A stretch of 64,000 nucleotides of DNA from Manis javanica (taxonomy: Eukaryota > Chordata > Mammalia > Pholidota > Manidae): the NCBI RefSeq assembly GCF_040802235.1, contig NC_133158.1:160057401-160121400 (forward strand), read 5' to 3'. Below, piece by piece: positions 1 through 13,639 of this stretch; within the stretch, counting starts at the first letter, position 1; each line of letters starts with the position of its first letter. The position numbers were made by a program, and so were the translations under genes. The notes below the pieces were generated by a model. The model worked only from the letters and a program-made list of their open reading frames with translations. It did no database searches and was not told the DNA's origin.

Positions 1-54
1 CTAGATGCTTTGTGCATAGTGATGTCTTCTCAGATACAACACCAAGGCATGATC

Positions 55-1245
55 CATGAAAGAAGTAATTAGTAACCTGAATTTCACTAACATTGAAATC
101 TGCCCTGTAAAAGAAAATATCAAGATAATGAAAAGACAAGCCACAGACGGGGAGAAAAATGTTTGCAAAAGACATATCTGATAAAAGACTACAAATCTAA
201 AACATACAAAGAACGCAAAACTTAACAGTAAAAAATTAACAACTTGACTAAAAAGTGAGCAAACAATTTTAACAGATACCTCACCAAAGAAGATCTACAG
301 ATGGCAAATAAGCATATGAAAAGTGCTCGCATCATCAGAGAAATGTAAATTTTGAAAAAGCCAATGAGATACCACTATACACCTATTAGAATGGCCAAAA
401 TCCACAACACTGACAATACCAAGTGCTGGTGATTAACCTTGTTGTGGAGCGATAGTAATTCTCATTTCTATGCTGGTTGGAATGCATACAGCCACTTTGG
501 AAGATACATTGGCAGTTTCTTACAAAACTGAAGCTTCTCTTGTCATATGATTCAGCCATTGCACTTTTTAATATTTATCCAAGGGAGTTGAAAACTTATG
601 TCCGCCCAAAAACCTGCACATCAATGCTTATAGCAACTTTATTCATAATTGCCCCAACTTGGAAGCAACCAAGATTTCCTTCAGTCAGTAGATGAATAAA
701 CTGTGGTACATTCAGACAACAGAATATTATTCAGTGCTAAAAAGAAATGAGCTATCAAACCATGAAAAGACATGGAGGAACCTTAAATGCATATTACTAA
801 GTGAAAGAAGCCAATTGGAGAAAACTACATGCTTATGCTTCTGACTATGTGACTTTCTGGAAAAGGCAGAACTATGGAGATGAAAATATCAGTAGTTTCC
901 AGGAGGGCTGAGGGAGTAGGGAGATGAATTGGCTGAGCACAAAGGATTTTTAGGGCAGCAAAAATATTTTGTATGATATTATAATGGTGGATGTATGTCA
1001 TTATACATTTGTCCAAACCCATAGAATGTATAATACCATGAGTGAACACTAAGGTAAACTATGGACTTTGGATAATTCTTATGCACAGCATAGGTTCATC
1101 CGTGGTAAAAAACACATACTATTTTGATGAGTGATAATGATATCAAGAAGCTATGCATATATGTGGACAAGGAATTTAAGGGAAATCTCTACCATCCTTT
1201 TAATATTTTTGTGAACCTAAAACTGCTCTAAAAATTGTCTTTAAA
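55..1245 (+). mobile_element. Old 5'-truncated L1 LINE
   Basis: The middle of this block translates in pieces (around 477-695) into the C-terminal end of L1 ORF2, including a run like TLFIIAPTWKQP followed by the usual 'serum/target gene' style L1 ending. The 3' part resembles old L1 3' UTRs and ends in an A-rich stretch near 1235-1245. Many stops and indels mark it as ancient. It is unrelated to the young L1s further right. The left edge is approximate. Confidence 0.7.
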
Positions 1246-3734
1246 AATATTATTAATGACTCCTTCATATTATGTGTGTGTTGGGGATTGGGGGCTGTAT
1301 AATTTCATGGAAATACTATACTGGTGATTTCAGAAAAATTGAACAACATTTAAGATAAAAGGACTGGGAGGATTAATAGAGAATATATTACACATTGTTT
1401 GATGAATTTGAAGGTGACATGGTCATTTTAGGCAGCAAAGCTCATGTGGCCATAGTTTGGGAGAAGATGTCCAGGAAATTCATAGGATTAGGACTTTAGC
1501 ATAGTTTTTAAGGAAGATAGGGCACATCAAAGGGGAGCCAAATAATTCACATGAGATAAATTCCAGGCCAGAGTTAGCTTCTGGGCTGATAACTTATGGA
1601 TAGAAATTAACTTATACGAAGACAACTCGTGAGTAGAATTATTCTGCTCAGGGTGTTGAAGGTGACTAAATGTATTTGAATAATGAACACATTTGGCTGA
1701 CCTAGAACTCATTGACTTCATATGGGAGATCCTACAACTGTCTGGTCTTAAAGAAAGAAGATGTCAGGAACTGTAATCCAGCAATCAGTGCTACCCAGGA
1801 AGAAAAAAAATGAAAAGCTCTCCTGAACCTGCAGAATTCACAGAAGAAGAGAGGGGAATGGGACATTAAGGGAATATCAAATTGCCTCAAGAAAAGCTGT
1901 AGCTGAAGGAATCTACTACCAATGATATGGGGAAAAGGTGTTCAAGGCCTGGAAAGTCCAAAAGTTAAGGAAAGGCAAAGTTTGGGGTAAAAGCACATGA
2001 AAACAGTGAATCATGATTTTCACTTATAAATATCCACAGCAGCTTCAGTTAGGGATTTGCTGAGGGTGAGTCTCCAAAGGAGGCCATCAGGGTGGTAAGA
2101 GGGAACTACGTCTATCAGATAAGCTTCCTAGATGGGAGGAATTCCAGCTCCAAAGCTGCTGTAGCACAAAACTGAAACCCTCTAGAATTTCTATTTCTGT
2201 TTGGAAGAAAAAGACCTCTATTTCTAATGAAGATGGAGAAATAGACAAGGGAAAGTGGTTAGGATTACAGAAAGTTGAGGTCATGAATGTGCTTGGATGA
2301 AGATGGAACCTACATCCCCAGGCAGAATTCAAGCTCTGGGAGGAACTGGATCCTCCAAATGCAGCAATCAAGAGGGAAATAAAAATACAGCTGAAAAATT
2401 TTATCGTGGAAATTTTCAACTCATAAAACAGTAGATTAATGCAGTGTTTCCATCATGCAGCACCAATAAATCACAAGCCATTCAACACACTGATGCCAAG
2501 AAGATACAAAGAAGCATCCTCCTGAACACAGAAGTAGGACTGCTCAGACCCGGTGCTGGTTTCCTCTCTGGAGTGGGTCAGCCTGCCCCTGGCAACCACA
2601 GGCTTGGCAGTCAAGTCCAACAGGTTTAAAGAACAAATACCTGGGAAGAGTTAATGGGGACCCTTCTGCTCCTATCCCCACATTTCCACAGTAGTCCATG
2701 GAGAAGGGAAGTCTTACCCATATAGCTGACTTTTTTGAAAGTGCTTCTAAGAGAGCTTCTGCCTCACTTTTGATCTCTTGCAACAAGGATGTTCCAAGTG
2801 GGTGATCCAGGCATCACATTGGTTGGGCCTCACCTTACTAGAGATCAGTTTTCTGGGCTCAAGAGTAGAGAAGGTTGAACATTTTCTTTTTCTTTGATTT
2901 CTACAGTCAATGTGGGCCCAGAAGGTTGAGCGGTGAGTGGAGCCCTAACATTCTTTTTCCTGCTGAGTCTTTGCAGGAGACCTCCCTTCTTAAAATAGGC
3001 TAAGGGCATGGATGTTGACTCTTCTCTGCAGACCACGTCTTATCCCAGCAGGTGTGCTCTGAGTGTGCGCTCTTCAGCCTCCTTGTAGATTCGGGGTGAG
3101 ATAGGAGGCCTCTGGTCTAAACCACATTCTCAAATATGGTTCACCAGAAAGCTTGTATTTTGGGGTAACTATGTTCCTATTTAAATATTTGCTTTGTGTG
3201 TATTCTCCTTTGGTTGAGATGGTGGAAAGTAGGAGCTGTGAGGTTAAGCTGTTGAATCTCTCACAGAACAGTTCCATTTTTCACATGGATATAAATCAAG
3301 CTATATGAGTAGATTTCATGGAATCCAATACTGTTTCAGTCTTACATTGCTAAAAATCAATTGATACTGCTTTTTTTCAAGATTTAACATTTCTGAAGAT
3401 TACAGTGCCTTAGCAGACAGAGTTTAAGTTAAAAGTAGAGGTAGGAAGATATTTTTGTTTAAAAATATTCATCTAATATCTTAAAACCCTATATTGTTCA
3501 GAGTCCCTCAGCTTTGAAACCTGGTTATACTAAAGAAAAACCATTCTTTAAGCAAAGATACTAAAAGAGAGTAAAATATTCATAATTATCTCTTTTTAGT
3601 AAATTTGTTCAGGACTCTGGGAAGCTGGAAGAGTTTTTCCAACAGTTGCTGTAACACAATGTTCTGTGTTTCAGCTTTAATTTAAATTTATTTATAGGTC
3701 CTGATAATATTTCAAGAAACAAATCTTTTCCCCC
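1246..3734. other. Upstream region, nothing recognised
   Basis: About 2.5 kb of AT-rich sequence with only short open frames lacking coding character. The part at roughly 2540-3060 is somewhat richer in G+C and could be an old LTR or MER element, but I cannot assign it. Confidence 0.4.
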
Positions 3735-4082
3735 ACCTATTGTCTTATTCTATCTGGACTGCTACAACAAAAACTAGTGTAAACTATTTTATTTATTTAT
3801 TTTTCATAGTTCTAGAGGCTGGGACATCCAAAATTAAGGTGCCAGCAGATTTGGGGGCTGGTGAGAATCTGCTTCCTGGTTTATATACAGCTGTCCTGTA
3901 GTTGTGTCCTCATATGGTGGAAGGGGTGAGGGAGCTCTGTGTCCTCTCTTTTATAAGGGCACTAATCTTCCCAGAAGTCCACCTTACTACTTCCCAGAGG
4001 TCCCATCTCCAAATGTAATCACATTGGGGATTAGGTTTTAACATATGTATTTTGAGGGGACACAAACATTCAGCTAGAGTTT
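3735..4082 (+). repeat. Medium-reiterated interspersed repeat, copy A
   Basis: This block shares its whole layout with 37333-37745. Both have a 'ctgctacaac' type start, 'ttctagaggctgg', 'ctgcttcctggtt', 'tgtgtcctcatatggtgga', 'ttataagggcact', 'cccatctcc' and 'ttttaacatat', ending in 'ggggacacaaacattcag'. It is a common mammalian medium-reiterated repeat. I recognise the pattern but do not assign a family name with confidence. It is well diverged and so old. Confidence 0.55.
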
Positions 4083-6608
4083 AGAAATGAGAATGGATTA
4101 TTTAGATACTTGGATCTTCTAACTGAGTAATATAATTGTTATTATTTGCATATTCATACTTTGCCTAGGTAACAAAAACATTCTTGGATCTACATATGAT
4201 GTAACAACAAGAAAAAACTGCCATAGTAAGCTGTATTTTGCTTTGTGGGCTTGATGCTTTTTTCCCACAGTAATGTAGGACATTTTTATAGAAATAAAAT
4301 TACATTGCTTTATGACATTACTTAAAACCTGCTAGGCTGGATTAAAATGAGTAGGTAACCACCTATTGTTGACTTAAACTTTTATTTGGAGGAAAAATTT
4401 GGGGTGTGTGTACTGTATGTTTGTATGTGATAAGCCAAGTTGCATAGTCTTCAAAGAGGTCTCAGGATAGTTTAAAACTTTTAATTTACAACATAACCAT
4501 CAGAAAATGACAATTCAAAACAAATTGAATGTCCTCTCCCCAGGTGATATGGGACTTTAACTCTGTTGTCCATAGAGCACGATTTGCCTTCTTATCTAAG
4601 AGACCCATATTGTTTGCCATGAAAGTGAATATGTAATTTAGTTGCCTTAGCATAAATAATATTCAACTGAGGTACTGCTTAAGTTATGTTTTGAGGGTAC
4701 CTACAAATTTCATTATTAAAGTTCCAAAATGCACAGACTCTATAAGGACATGGATGAAATGGGGAATGGATTAGACTACAGTGAAGCTTGAAAGTCATTT
4801 CTGAAAAATGTTATTTCCTAGTTTTGTACAAACTTCCTCACTTGTGATTCCTGGGATCATATCCTAAATAAACCATTTGCACCTTTGTTCTTGTCTTAGC
4901 TCTGTCTCTGAAGAAATACACACTGAAATATCCTCTAACAAATGCTGTCTCAAAGGCTGGATTTTGTATAGGTTTAGGAAGGACAAAGAGGCATTTCTGT
5001 CAAAATCTGCTTGGCATTTATGTATTTCATTTCAGAAAAATATTTCCATGTTTATTCAACTTCACCTTGTTAAGAACTCTGCTTTTTCTCCCCCTGTCTC
5101 TTTCTCTCACTGGAAAAAAAATGTAGAGATGAGGGAGAGGTTGGGGGCATGGTGAGAAAAACTAACTTTTCTTGTTAGTTCATATAAATTTTTATGATGT
5201 AACAGAGAAGTCTTAGGGCAAAGTATCTTTCAGCTAGTGAGGTAGGAATTATTAGTTTGTAAGGCATAGAATAGAAGTTATATCCTAAGAAGAATGTGAA
5301 TGTATCATGTGGACACTTAATAGTAAATCAAATTAATGACTTTTCTCAGGTCTTTGAGTGCAGGAAGTTCGCACCAAAACAAGCTGCTGCCTGGAGCGGC
5401 AGTTCTCTCTTGTCCTCCTTGGGCTTGGCTCCGAGGCTCATACTTCCTTCCATCTCTGAAGCCTCCTCGGTTGGGGGGAAGGTTCCAGCCACTGCGGCCA
5501 ACCTACACTTACCCTGCCTTGTGAAGAGCTAACAGAGATTGAGCAAAATAAAAGCCTATTAGTAAAAATTTTCACATGACTGACCCTTCAATATGTGCAA
5601 AGCATAACCAAGAGACTGAAGTTTATTATTTCTTTTTTTTTAACTTTTAAAAATTGAGATATAATTGACCTATAACATTTATTATTATTTCTTGAAGAGG
5701 TGCCCTCTATCTCAGGGGTGATGTGCTATGAATAGAAGGCTAAGAACAAATGGAAGAGAAGAGGCTGAATTAGGAATCAAGCGATATCCATGTGGGACTC
5801 TCCTCACTCCTGAGACTTTAGCTGTGAGGCCATTGCCCTTGGGTGGCCTTGAGGACTTACCTAGCTCACAAGCATAATGCCAGATTTGGCTCCTCTCTCC
5901 AGCTCTGTACAGCTTTGAGAATATTCAATGTATAAATGCCTAAATGAAGAGTGGGGCCCAGTGTTTGCTGGGGCAAGCCCGCGAGTGGCATCCAGAGCAA
6001 GTGGAAGGGGATTCCCGTCCTGTCTGGTCCTCACTGGATGGCGGACCGCCTTATGTCCTCCTGGGCATCAAGAATCAACAATCCAGAGATGAGACCCCAT
6101 CAATGGAGTCTCATCAATGAGAGAAAACAATGAGGTCTGTATCTCAGTTTTCCCTCCTCAGAGCATGGCTGGAACACACTCTGTAGGACAGAAGAAGGAA
6201 GTGATCCTCATTCATGATACATTTGTTTCTGTATGTGAGTTGTTGAATAAGATTATACAAATCCTCATTTTCACTAACCTGCAGTGACCTTTATTTCACC
6301 GTGCCACCATGATGAAGAGCAGTGGAAATAACGGACTTGGGGGTTATATCTTGGCTTCATGACCCTGGGTTCAAGATCTCTGATTTAGCAGAGGCTAAAG
6401 AAGAAAAGCCATGTACTGGGTAATGCATATTTTGGAACTTATTGTTATCCAAGTGTTTATTGTGGAATTAAACTTTCATATGACATTTTTGAACTCTCAT
6501 TTTACTGTGGGAATCTATTAATGGGAAGGGTTCATATTGTTCAAATTAGGGGCATTTTATGCCAACTTGTGACTCTTTTGGGATAGGGGAAACTAATATG
6601 TGTTAAAA
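4083..6608. other. Upstream region, mostly unassigned
   Basis: Unique-looking or unassigned sequence. Positions 5632-5690 look like a short minus-strand L1 3' end (A/T-rich, with 'gagatataattgac'). Positions 5340-5540 are richer in G+C and CpG than their surroundings and give two overlapping open frames, but neither resembles a known protein. Confidence 0.4.
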
Positions 6609-7260
6609 AATAAACTGGGGCACATTAAAATTTTCAAGAGTTTATTTAAGCATACATCCATTCAAACTGGGGTGGCACCAAACTGAAATTTATCAGGAGC
6701 TCTCCACTGACAGGAGCTAGGAGAGAATTTTTTATAGAAAAGGTATGGAAACAAGGGAAGGAAATTATTTCATTGGCTATAGGCTAAGTGGTTGCCTTAC
6801 TTGGGAAAGACAAGTTGGCTGGTTCTGCTTGGTCCTTCTTATGTTTCATTATCTGAATTGAACTCATTGGCTCTGGCTTAGGTTTGGTTTGTTTGCACAG
6901 GCTACCAAGGCCTTAGAGCTACCCGAGTCTAATAGTTGCCTCATTTAATTACTTAACAGATGGGTTTATGGTGAGTTGGAAAATAGAAAAGAGGGTGAAT
7001 TTTTGGCTTAGTGCAATCCTGTCCTGGCCCATTTTAGAACCTTTGGGGGAAAAATATGAAATTCCCTCCCACTGGTCTCAGAGAGGGATAAGTATCAGGG
7101 GAAGAGACAACTGAGTGAAGTAATGGGAATTGCCTCTAACCCAAGGCCTGGATTGACTTAAATATTCTCAGTTAAGCCCACTGGTTGAGAGACAGCTAAA
7201 AACGTGCAGCATGGGGCTCCAGCAATCAGGAAAGGGAAATTCTAAGCATCTCTCCTCACC
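6609..7260. repeat. Possible old LTR or MER element
   Basis: The block opens with 'ttcaagagtttatttaagca' and a 'ggggtggcaccaaactgaa' type stretch, which resembles the antisense end of old mammalian ERVL/MaLR-like LTRs. No internal retroviral genes are next to it. Boundaries and family are guesses. Confidence 0.3.
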
Positions 7261-7852
7261 TTAGGAAAGTTTCCCTCCTTGATCCTCTGAGTCCACAATC
7301 TCCATTATTCCTCTCCAAGAATAAGTAACTCTCAAGTGATTGGTTAGCTTCTAAAATGCAGTCTTTGAGTTCTAACTGGTCACACTTACCCGTAGGTGGG
7401 ATTCCTATGCTACACCAGGGTACCTAGCCTGGGAGTTTCCTCTCTTCTTGTCTTGTCTTTGCTTCTGTGGTGCTGGATGGGAAAGCTGAGGCAGTGTATA
7501 CTCAGTGCAATGGGCGGGCCGTCCTTTTTCTACTTCCTCTCTCTCACTTGCATGCTGCATCTTGCAGCAAAAATCTTTAACTCACTGACCAGCAGGTGTT
7601 AACAATGGCATTAAGAGACCATCAAGAATATTTCTTTGGACTTTGTGCCTGAGTTTGGGTTCCATCCCAACTTCATCAGAGAACCTGGTTTATGGTTCTA
7701 AGGGTTTATGGTCACCAGCTAACTAATAAAACAGTGCCTTAATTTTTAATAGATATTCTTCATGTGTGAATATCTCCCTCAGGAATCTCATACAGAATAG
7801 AATAGTTATTATTGACAGTACAGAATTTGTGAATTTGAGGAATCCTTGACTA

Positions 7853-8002
7853 TTAGAGGGACCGATTGTTCTGGTTTGCCTGTGACTGAGGAGTTTCCTA
7901 GGATACGGGACTTCCAGTGCTAAAACCAGAAAAGGAAACTCCCAGGCCAGATACCCTGGTGTACCCTGTGACAAACCCAGATGAGTTGGTCACCCTGACT
8001 GA
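7853..8002. mobile_element. Short non-autonomous DNA transposon (MITE-like)
   Basis: An internally palindromic block of about 150 bp. The left part (gattgttctggtttgcctg...ggacttccagtgctaaaacc) is mirrored on the right, and it ends in 'gagttggtcaccctga', the inverse of the degenerate start. This two-fold symmetry is typical of old mammalian MER-type DNA transposon fragments. I do not assign the family. Confidence 0.5.
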
Positions 8003-8059
8003 AGTTCCATTTTAATTCCATTAACCCCAAATGTAAATTTAACTGGTTGTGGAAACTTG

Positions 8060-8205
8060 GCTGTTACCAACCCTCTCTGAGCTTTAAATCTCTCACTTGC
8101 AGAAGAGTTTTTATGAATGTTAAATTAGACCACATTAAATTTCCTAGTGTATGTCCTGGCACATAGCAGATAGCAAATTAATATGTTTCTGTTTCATTTT
8201 GTTAC
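8060..8205 (+). repeat. MIR SINE fragment
   Basis: The order of short matches fits the 3' half of a plus-strand MIR: 'ctctgagctttaaatctctcacttgcag', then a diverged central part, then 'gtatgtcctggcacatagcag'. Diverged and partial. Confidence 0.4.
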
Positions 8206-8779
8206 TTTATTGTTACAGCAGAATATAAAATGAGAAGAAAACACAAAATAGGAGGAACTGAAATACTTTTCTGAATCAAAGAATTGGAGAAGTTTTCCTG
8301 AGCCCCCTTTTCCATGTTAATGTTAAGCAGCCTCAGGACTGGACAGTGAAATAGCGAATGTATGCCATTCCTGGTATAGATGGGGAGTCACAAATTCAGA
8401 TAACTGCAGGGAACATGAATGCGGGAAATTGGATGAATGGGACCTATGGCAAACAATGGCCACTTAGCCCTAACACCGTGGGAGGGGGGACCCACTGTGC
8501 CATATCTGATCAGTTTTTTTCTAGAAGAGTCATGTGCATGATTTTTAAAATATGAAATGTACTTATTTGAATATGTTGACATCAAATTTGGGACTTTTGA
8601 AGACAATGTATTAGCCAATTAATACATTCCAAGGGCTTTTAATTCTCTTTTTGTTTTATTGGGTAAGAGTGAAATCATATGTCATAATAAAACCAAAGAA
8701 AACTTTTTCTTACTAGATAGAATAATCATCATTAAAAGGAAACCAAAGTAGCTACATGATTACTGAAAAAAAAAAAAAA

Positions 8780-9330
8780 AGGTAGGAATGACAAAAAATT
8801 TTAGAGACGGAGAAATCTCTGAAATACAAGGATTTATTAAGCCTTTATACATGCTAGCCAGGTACAGGACTGGGTCCTGGGACAGGAAGTTTCTGCTTCC
8901 CCAGCAACAAAGCCATTTACCAGAAACAATTTGTGTGCTAGACTCAAAATACAGGGCACATTTATGAGGGGTCTCGAGGAAAGAAAGTTCTTTAAATTCA
9001 CATTGATCATAGGTAAGGAAGTCGGTCAGTGTGAAGTGTGGAAAGTCTGGGGATAGGTGCTGAGTCCATCCACAGAGAAGGCTCGTGGGTTAGCTGTTGA
9101 TGGTGGTCACACTGTCATGCTCAAGGGGGATTTTCCAGCTGCACTTGTTGAAATAACTTCATCCAGGAACATGGAGTTTCTGGTTAGCTAAGACCTGTGG
9201 CTATTGACTGAGTATCTTCTCATGTCTCTCTCTCTGCTATCTGGCCCTTACATCAGTTTAGGACATTTCAGAATTTTTCCTTATCAAGAAATTGCCAGGT
9301 TTTGAATTTGGGTTATCTTGTAAATCCAAC
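8780..9330. repeat. Possible old LTR-like repeat
   Basis: It follows an A14 tract (8767-8780) and opens with 'aaatacaaggatttattaagc', reminiscent of antisense LTR ends, with moderately G+C-rich sequence to about 9240. No coding remnants. This is a weak assignment based only on general character. Confidence 0.2.
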
Positions 9331-10960
9331 AACTCAAGAGTAAACCTGTGGGGTTGCAAGATTATAAAGGTAGAACCTGCTAACAAAGCTGCATGAAATG
9401 CTTGCAAGCTTTAGCTGACAGATTTCAAAACAGTTTGAATATTAGTCATCACAGATATGCCTGCCAAAAAGGGTAGTATGTTAAAAGAACATCTGTAGCC
9501 CACATAAATACCTCCTGCTGAGTTAAATTCAGGCAGGAAATCAGCTTCCAAAGTTACAGAAGGCAAAGAAGCTGAAACAGCAGTTTTATATTAAGTGGTT
9601 AATAGACTTTCTCTGTGGGTGAAACTGCTATTGAGGAGCTAGTTAGCTCCCAATATATTACATATTTGACCTCCAGCTTTGGGGACATGATCTTTTGAGG
9701 ATATGTTTGGGCTCATCCTACTCAGTGAATCACTTACACTGTATAAATTGAATACTAATTCTGTCAAGTATGAGGACTTCAGATAATTAATACTTCTGAG
9801 TTACATAGTAATATCATGAAATGATGAAAAGCCTTACTTAACCCTGGGATGTGTCTCATTGCACTATAGGAGCAATAAAGCCAACAATCATAACAATTGC
9901 TAAGAAAGCAGCAGAACTGGTGGTAGCATTGTCTTGAACTCTCTCAAAAAGCATTCAAATATGAATTCAAACAGAACCAGCCTGCCAAATAGGAGGTGAT
10001 CTGAAGAATCATCATTGTTATTACCTGAGCCATGTGATTCTGGAGCCTTCATTGCTGGTGGCAGACTATTCCTCAGTGAGCCACATTGTTTTGCTAAAGG
10101 ACAGAGAAGTTTTGTGATGTGTGGTGGCAGATTTCTGTAGGTCCTAAATGTCTGAGCCAGAAGGTCTACAAAGAGAAATCCATGTATGTAGCATTACTGA
10201 AGGTGTGGTTTTTTTCCCTCAAAGATATGTCTTTTGTATTTTTCTTTTTTGATACAACATATCCAAATAGCTCAGGTATAGAGACGAGGACATAATTTTC
10301 TTTTTGTCTTTTGCTTTCATCTATTCTTGATAAAAGAAAAACGATTCAGAGTTTAAATGCTGCTCTTGAGAGAATCGTATACTAAATTATTTCTTGCTTC
10401 TCATCTTAAAAAAAAAAATCCCTAATCATTTTAGGTCAAGCAGAGATATCAATCCCCATCACATTGATAGGCCTTGATTGGAGAGGAAAAATCTCCCATG
10501 GGAGTGAGGTTATGATTCAGGAACTGACATTTTGAACTTGGAAGATGTTGCCATTGTAAGGTGATTTGTTTTGTTATTAATCTTCAATTCACTGATTATA
10601 CAGCTTAACGAGACTTGTTTGCAACGATAAGATCATGACTTAAGCTCTCAGAGAGGCTGCTTGCAGGTTTGTTCAGTATGCAAGATCATTTCGTGGAATG
10701 AATCCTTTAAAGACAGTAAGAATCAATGATGAAACCACTTTCCGGAGTTTGAAAAGAGACGGGGCTGCTTTAAGAGAGAAACAGGAAGTTGTAACTAGAA
10801 GCCATCTGAATGCTAAGCCCAGGCAGACTGATCACGAAGTGGCAACTTAAGTGGCAGTATCTATCCTGAAATCGTCAGGCAGCCAGACCGTTTGAAGCAA
10901 ATATTGATAAAGTAGCCCTCACCTAATTTTTTATCTAAGGAATCTCAGGAAGACGGGAGA
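9331..10960 (+). other. Region immediately upstream of SLC9A9 exon 1
   Basis: This should contain the 5' UTR and promoter of SLC9A9, but I see no obvious TATA box and no CpG island: CpG is sparse, unlike many housekeeping promoters. The transcription start cannot be placed from sequence alone. An ATG at 10810 opens a 19-codon frame that closes at 10869, before the main start. It would be a small upstream ORF if the 5' UTR reaches that far, though its start context is poor (T at -3). Confidence 0.4.
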
Positions 10961-11135
10961 ATGGACAGACAGCAAAGATTCACGTCTGAGAAGGATGAGT
11001 ATCAGTTTCAACATCAGGGAGCCGTGGAGCTGCTTGTGTTTAATTTTTTGCTCATCCTTACCATTTTGACAATCTGGTTATTTAAAAATCATCGATTTCG
11101 CTTCTTGCATGAAACCGGAGGAGCAATGGTGTACG
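10961..11135 (+). CDS. SLC9A9: SLC9A9 (NHE9) coding exon 1
   Basis: First coding exon of the endosomal Na+(K+)/H+ exchanger NHE9, which exchanges luminal protons for cations and sets the pH of recycling and late endosomes. The ATG has a good context (A at -3, G at +4). It encodes residues 1-58 and the first base of codon 59. A short cytosolic N-terminus containing [12 protein letters not shown] leads into a hydrophobic segment at about residues 22-41 ([19 protein letters not shown]), the first membrane span, then a basic stretch (KNHRFRF). The N-terminus agrees with mammalian NHE9 as I remember it and differs from NHE6/NHE7, which have longer leaders. The exon ends at a consensus donor, gtgagt, at 11136-11141 (phase 1). 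Reading on past the donor gives a stop at about 11183, as expected for intron. Only the start of a protein of about 640 residues is here. Confidence 0.95.
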
Positions 11136-11141
11136 GTGAGT

Positions 11142-13204
11142 ACAGAAATTGTAGGGTTGATGTGAAACTTGTTGCTTGGGCGTAATTAGAGACTTGTGCT
11201 CAGATGGCAAAGTACCGACACCGGAGAAAATGTGCTGATTGAAATGTCATTAGCTTGATGAAAGGTGCTGCAGCATAATGAATGTTCATCTCCTTCCAGA
11301 CGAGCTGCCGAAATTTGCCTTGTCACTAGAGTAAATGTCACAGTCATGTTCTCACGCGGCACAGAATGCAAGTTTGTTGATAGATGTGGGTCCATTGTCA
11401 TGTGGGGAGTCAAACCCAGCAAGCCGTTTGTTTTCCTAATGATAGATGTTGAGAAGCCACAGCTCTGCAGGTACAAAGAGCTGCCGTCTTTACAGTGGGG
11501 ACTGATATGCATTATAAAGTTCTAGAAAAACATCACTTAGAAACATGGAGTAAATCCTCTTAGGTCAACTAGTTTCAAAAAGAAAACTTGGAGAAACATA
11601 CTCCACTCCTCCTACTGGAATAATTGTGTCCAAATCCATTTTAATTATATGACCAATGCTTTATTTTCCTATAATATATACAAGTTTCTTAATGGAGTAC
11701 ATGTCATTTCTTATCCTGCTTTCAGACTTTCTAATTTATAATTATTGTCATTATTAGTATTATTTGGTGTGCATCCTTTTTATGGGGGTGGGGTAGGGGT
11801 GTAAAGTATTTGTTTAACATCTTAAACTCCCAAAGTATTGCTCTCTCTCTCTCTGCAATTTACCATGTCAGTCCTTTCTAAAGTTTAATAAAATGTGACA
11901 GAGATTATCCAAGCTGTACTCTTATCTTTTAAAGTAAAATGCAAGACACTGGTAGTTTTAAAACTTATTTGCCTGGATAGGAACTTTGAATACAACGGAA
12001 ATAGGTAAGGCATTGCTATAATTTATAGCAAAGAATATCCTTTTACATTTTGCTTACTTCAGTTTGGAAGTCTTGAAGCCTTTCAGGTCCCTGAGGTTCA
12101 GGGAACAGGATCAATGCACACTTTGTATGCTAACCACATGAAGTCCTGATGATAACAATGTACAGTTATGATTTGAGACCATAAGAAATCCTATGCCTTA
12201 ACTGGATCCCACTGTGGGATAGTTGACCTAGGAGGCAGAAGTTTCAGCCTAAGCAGTGTAATTTCTTTCAGGAGAGTGATGTGCTAATCCATTCATGTAT
12301 TGAGGGTCTTAAAGAACAAAACTTTTATTTGGGGGGAAAAAAACTCACAATCAGGCTGAAGAGAAATAGTCAAACAGACAGGAAGTGATGCCACCATTGT
12401 AAAGCCCTGGGCTCCAGTCATTTGCCCTCTCCATCATCAACTGACCAGGGTCTTTCTCTTGATTTAGCTAGTAAATAATCAATGAGGTTATGAAATGTAA
12501 TCAGAGAGGCCAGAGACAATGTACATCTTGGTATTAAATTAAAGGGCTATATATGGTTTACCAAAACAACAGAGATTTTTTAATTACAAACGTTTATGAG
12601 AGGGAAAAATTCCTTCTTAGCCTTGAATTTGATTGAACTATGACTCAACCAATTTCAGCTTATTGATGATGGAGAAACTGTTGTGTAAAACTTCAGATTA
12701 AATTATGGTGACCTAGTACAATTCAAACATACTTCGTACTCACAACGCATAAATGTAACTTTTATTTTGAACTTGAAAAGTCTAAATTATCTTTAATCCT
12801 CAAAAACTCCATGAAGTACTTTTAAGTTGTGATCGAAGTCATAAAATTAGCTCATTGCACAAAGTTCAGATAGTATTTTTCTAAATTGCTACTCTTAAGG
12901 TAGTTTAGGCTTAAGGTTTATAAGAGTGCAATTAAGTTGAGTTGTCTGATTTCTGTCCTTTCATGAATTTTTTTATACAAAAGTTATTGAAAGCAAATTC
13001 TGAAACAGTGCAATATAAAAGGATTCTAAAAACTATGAAGACATGCATATAACTATTCCGTCACTAGATTTTTGAATATCCTTGAGCTATCTTTATGTGA
13101 ATTAGTGAAAAGACCTTTATGTTAGAGTCTTTTATGTTAATAAAAGACTTTTATGTTAATAAAAAATAAAAAAAAATTATGTTAATTTTTTTGTTGGCAT
13201 AGAA
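11142..13204. other. Intron 1 block, nothing recognised
   Basis: Mostly unique-looking AT-rich sequence. Two overlapping opposite-strand frames at 11186-11525 are short and look incidental. A (CT)n stretch near 11841-11854 is the only simple repeat. Around 13110-13180 there is a small local duplication of 'cttttatgttaataaaa'. Confidence 0.4.
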
Positions 13205-13365
13205 TTATAATTGTTGGAATTTAAGGGGCTTTTAGAGGTTATCTTCTCCAGCCTTCTCATTATACAGAGGAAGAAACTGGATCTCAAAGAAGTGAACTAA
13301 CTTCCCAAAAACTGAATAGCTATTCATGGCAAAGTCCATGTGCTTTTACTTATACACATGTCTAA
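13205..13365 (-). repeat. MIR SINE, antisense
   Basis: Shows the antisense MIR order: 'cattatacagaggaagaaactgg', 'ctcaaagaagtgaactaacttcccaaaaactgaatagct' and 'gtccatgtgctttta'. Well diverged, typical of this ancient SINE. Confidence 0.55.
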
Positions 13366-13639
13366 TAAGGTTCATATTCATCTTAGAAGAGCTCTCACTG
13401 ATAGTCTCTGAAAATAGTCCATGTGGATGGTGTTAGTGACATCTCATATTTCTTCTTCAGGGATGATCTAACTGTTATATCTGAAACGTTTATTAGGGAC
13501 TTTTTGTCAGTGATGTAATAAAATAGTCTGGAACTACAACAGCAGAACAAGATGGGACTTTTTAATAAACACTTTTAAATGACAAGAGGAAAGGAGATGT
13601 CAAGTGAATGAATTGTCCAGTAGCTATAAATAAATTTGA

